Shown here piece by piece: positions 31,476-31,808 of a stretch of 31,808 bases of DNA; within the stretch, counting starts at the first letter, position 1, and each line of letters opens with the position of its first letter. The stretch covers positions 415,863 through 447,670 of the forward strand of contig LWDM01000023.1 in NCBI GenBank assembly GCA_002083525.1. Direction: 5' to 3'. The DNA comes from Proteobacteria bacterium SG_bin9 (GTDB lineage Bacteria > Pseudomonadota > Alphaproteobacteria > Rhizobiales > Xanthobacteraceae). The notes under the pieces were generated by a model. That model made no database searches. It was not told the DNA's origin and worked only from the letters and a program-made list of their open reading frames with translations. The position numbers and the translations under genes were made by a program.

Positions 31476-31808
31476 TCATGCGCCCGGCCCCATGAATGTC
31501 AAGCGCTGGAAGTTGGAGATGAAGCCGTCCTCATCATCGAGGCAGCGCATATCGAGGACGATAGCCTTCCTGTTCATCCTCCCGACGACCGGAATCGGCA
31601 ACCCGCGCAAGGCGGCCGACAATCTTTCAAGGTGCCTGCCCCCGCCTTTCGCAGTGCTCCTGATGACGATTCCGACACTCGCGATCTCTTGCATCGGCAA
31701 CGAGCCTGAACCGATTTCGCTCTCGCAATCCATGACCGCCACCTCGAACAGCGGAGCAAGCGTTGAGGTTATGGCCGCCGCCACGCGCCGGGCCGACGCG
31801 CCTATGAC
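31476..31808 (-). CDS. selA: L-seryl-tRNA(Sec) selenium transferase, C-terminal part
   Basis: The frame runs off the right edge; the visible 110 residues are the C-terminus of SelA. Recognisable parts are EIGSGSLPMQEIASVGIVIRS, GGGRHLERLSAALRGLPIPVVGR and IVLDMRCLDDEDGFI, matching the GSGSLP, LPVPVIGR and LDLRCL segments of SelA. SelA is a PLP decamer that turns Ser-tRNA-Sec into Sec-tRNA-Sec with selenophosphate from SelD; the PLP lysine lies outside the window. The stop TGA lies one base before an in-frame selB ATG. Confidence 0.93.
   Translation of the reverse strand, partial: VIGASARRVAAAITSTLAPLFEVAVMDCESEIGSGSLPMQEIASVGIVIRSTAKGGGRHLERLSAALRGLPIPVVGRMNRKAIVLDMRCLDDEDGFISNFQRLTFMGPGA

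Noticed and set aside
1..31808. CRISPR arrays or long direct repeats
   Set aside because: No regularly spaced repeats were seen on reading through; only the short operator-type duplications listed were found.

Overview
The window looks like chromosome of a high-GC alphaproteobacterium of the Bradyrhizobium/Rhodopseudomonas/Afipia type. The evidence is the split three-gene proton-translocating transhydrogenase, a selenocysteine cluster, Ti-plasmid-style traCD/oriT/traA genes, and dense TetR/LysR-controlled glutathione transferase, dehydrogenase and hydrolase genes. No marker here fixes the genus, so this placement is inference from gene content.

Layout. (1) 1-3060: the 3' part of an acyl-CoA-dehydrogenase-family flavoprotein, a leaderless PhnD-type binding-fold protein and, convergent to them, a radical SAM enzyme with a TusA-like N-terminal domain. 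A perfect 14-bp palindrome overlaps the radical SAM start. (2) About 3160-7700: a remnant of a mobilizable element with traD and traC leftward, a Ti/RSF1010-type oriT, a traA relaxase-helicase rightward and an AlpA-like regulator. No traG, mating-pair genes or integrase are seen. (3) 7713-12400: a leftward set (decapitated FAD monooxygenase, PNPOx-fold protein, NTF2-like protein, exported alpha/beta hydrolase, carboxymuconolactone-decarboxylase-family protein) divergent from a LysR regulator, with repeated operator-like motifs between. (4) 12535-15194: an orphan NrsF-type anti-sigma factor, a frameshifted GNAT remnant, a 2-keto-4-pentenoate hydratase-like gene and a secreted DUF1223 protein. 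(5) 15319-19965: a detoxification block (GST-SDR-GST; haloalkane-dehalogenase-like hydrolase plus a small unknown protein) with a TetR gene. Two copies of one operator motif lie ahead of the two operons, which suggests a small local regulon.

(6) 20109-23453: an EamA permease with a doubtful start, an SDR gene broken by three frameshifts, a peroxiredoxin divergent from a second TetR across a perfect operator, and a VOC-family protein. (7) 23454-25125: a graveyard holding a truncated, frameshifted IS630 transposase, a nested hairpin, a stretch resembling the 5' RNA of a group II intron, and a scrap of a class III adenylate cyclase. (8) 25126-28019: pntAA-pntAB-pntB. (9) 28195-31808: selD rightward, facing selA-selB-tRNA-Sec leftward. 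The tRNA begins two bases after the selB stop codon, so the insertion machinery is probably one transcription unit. No selenoprotein client is visible in the window.

The best candidate for an undescribed system is the left-edge trio: flavin dehydrogenase, leaderless binding-fold protein and TusA-like/radical SAM fusion. The clearest new regulatory inference is the TetR regulon at 15.3-20 kb.
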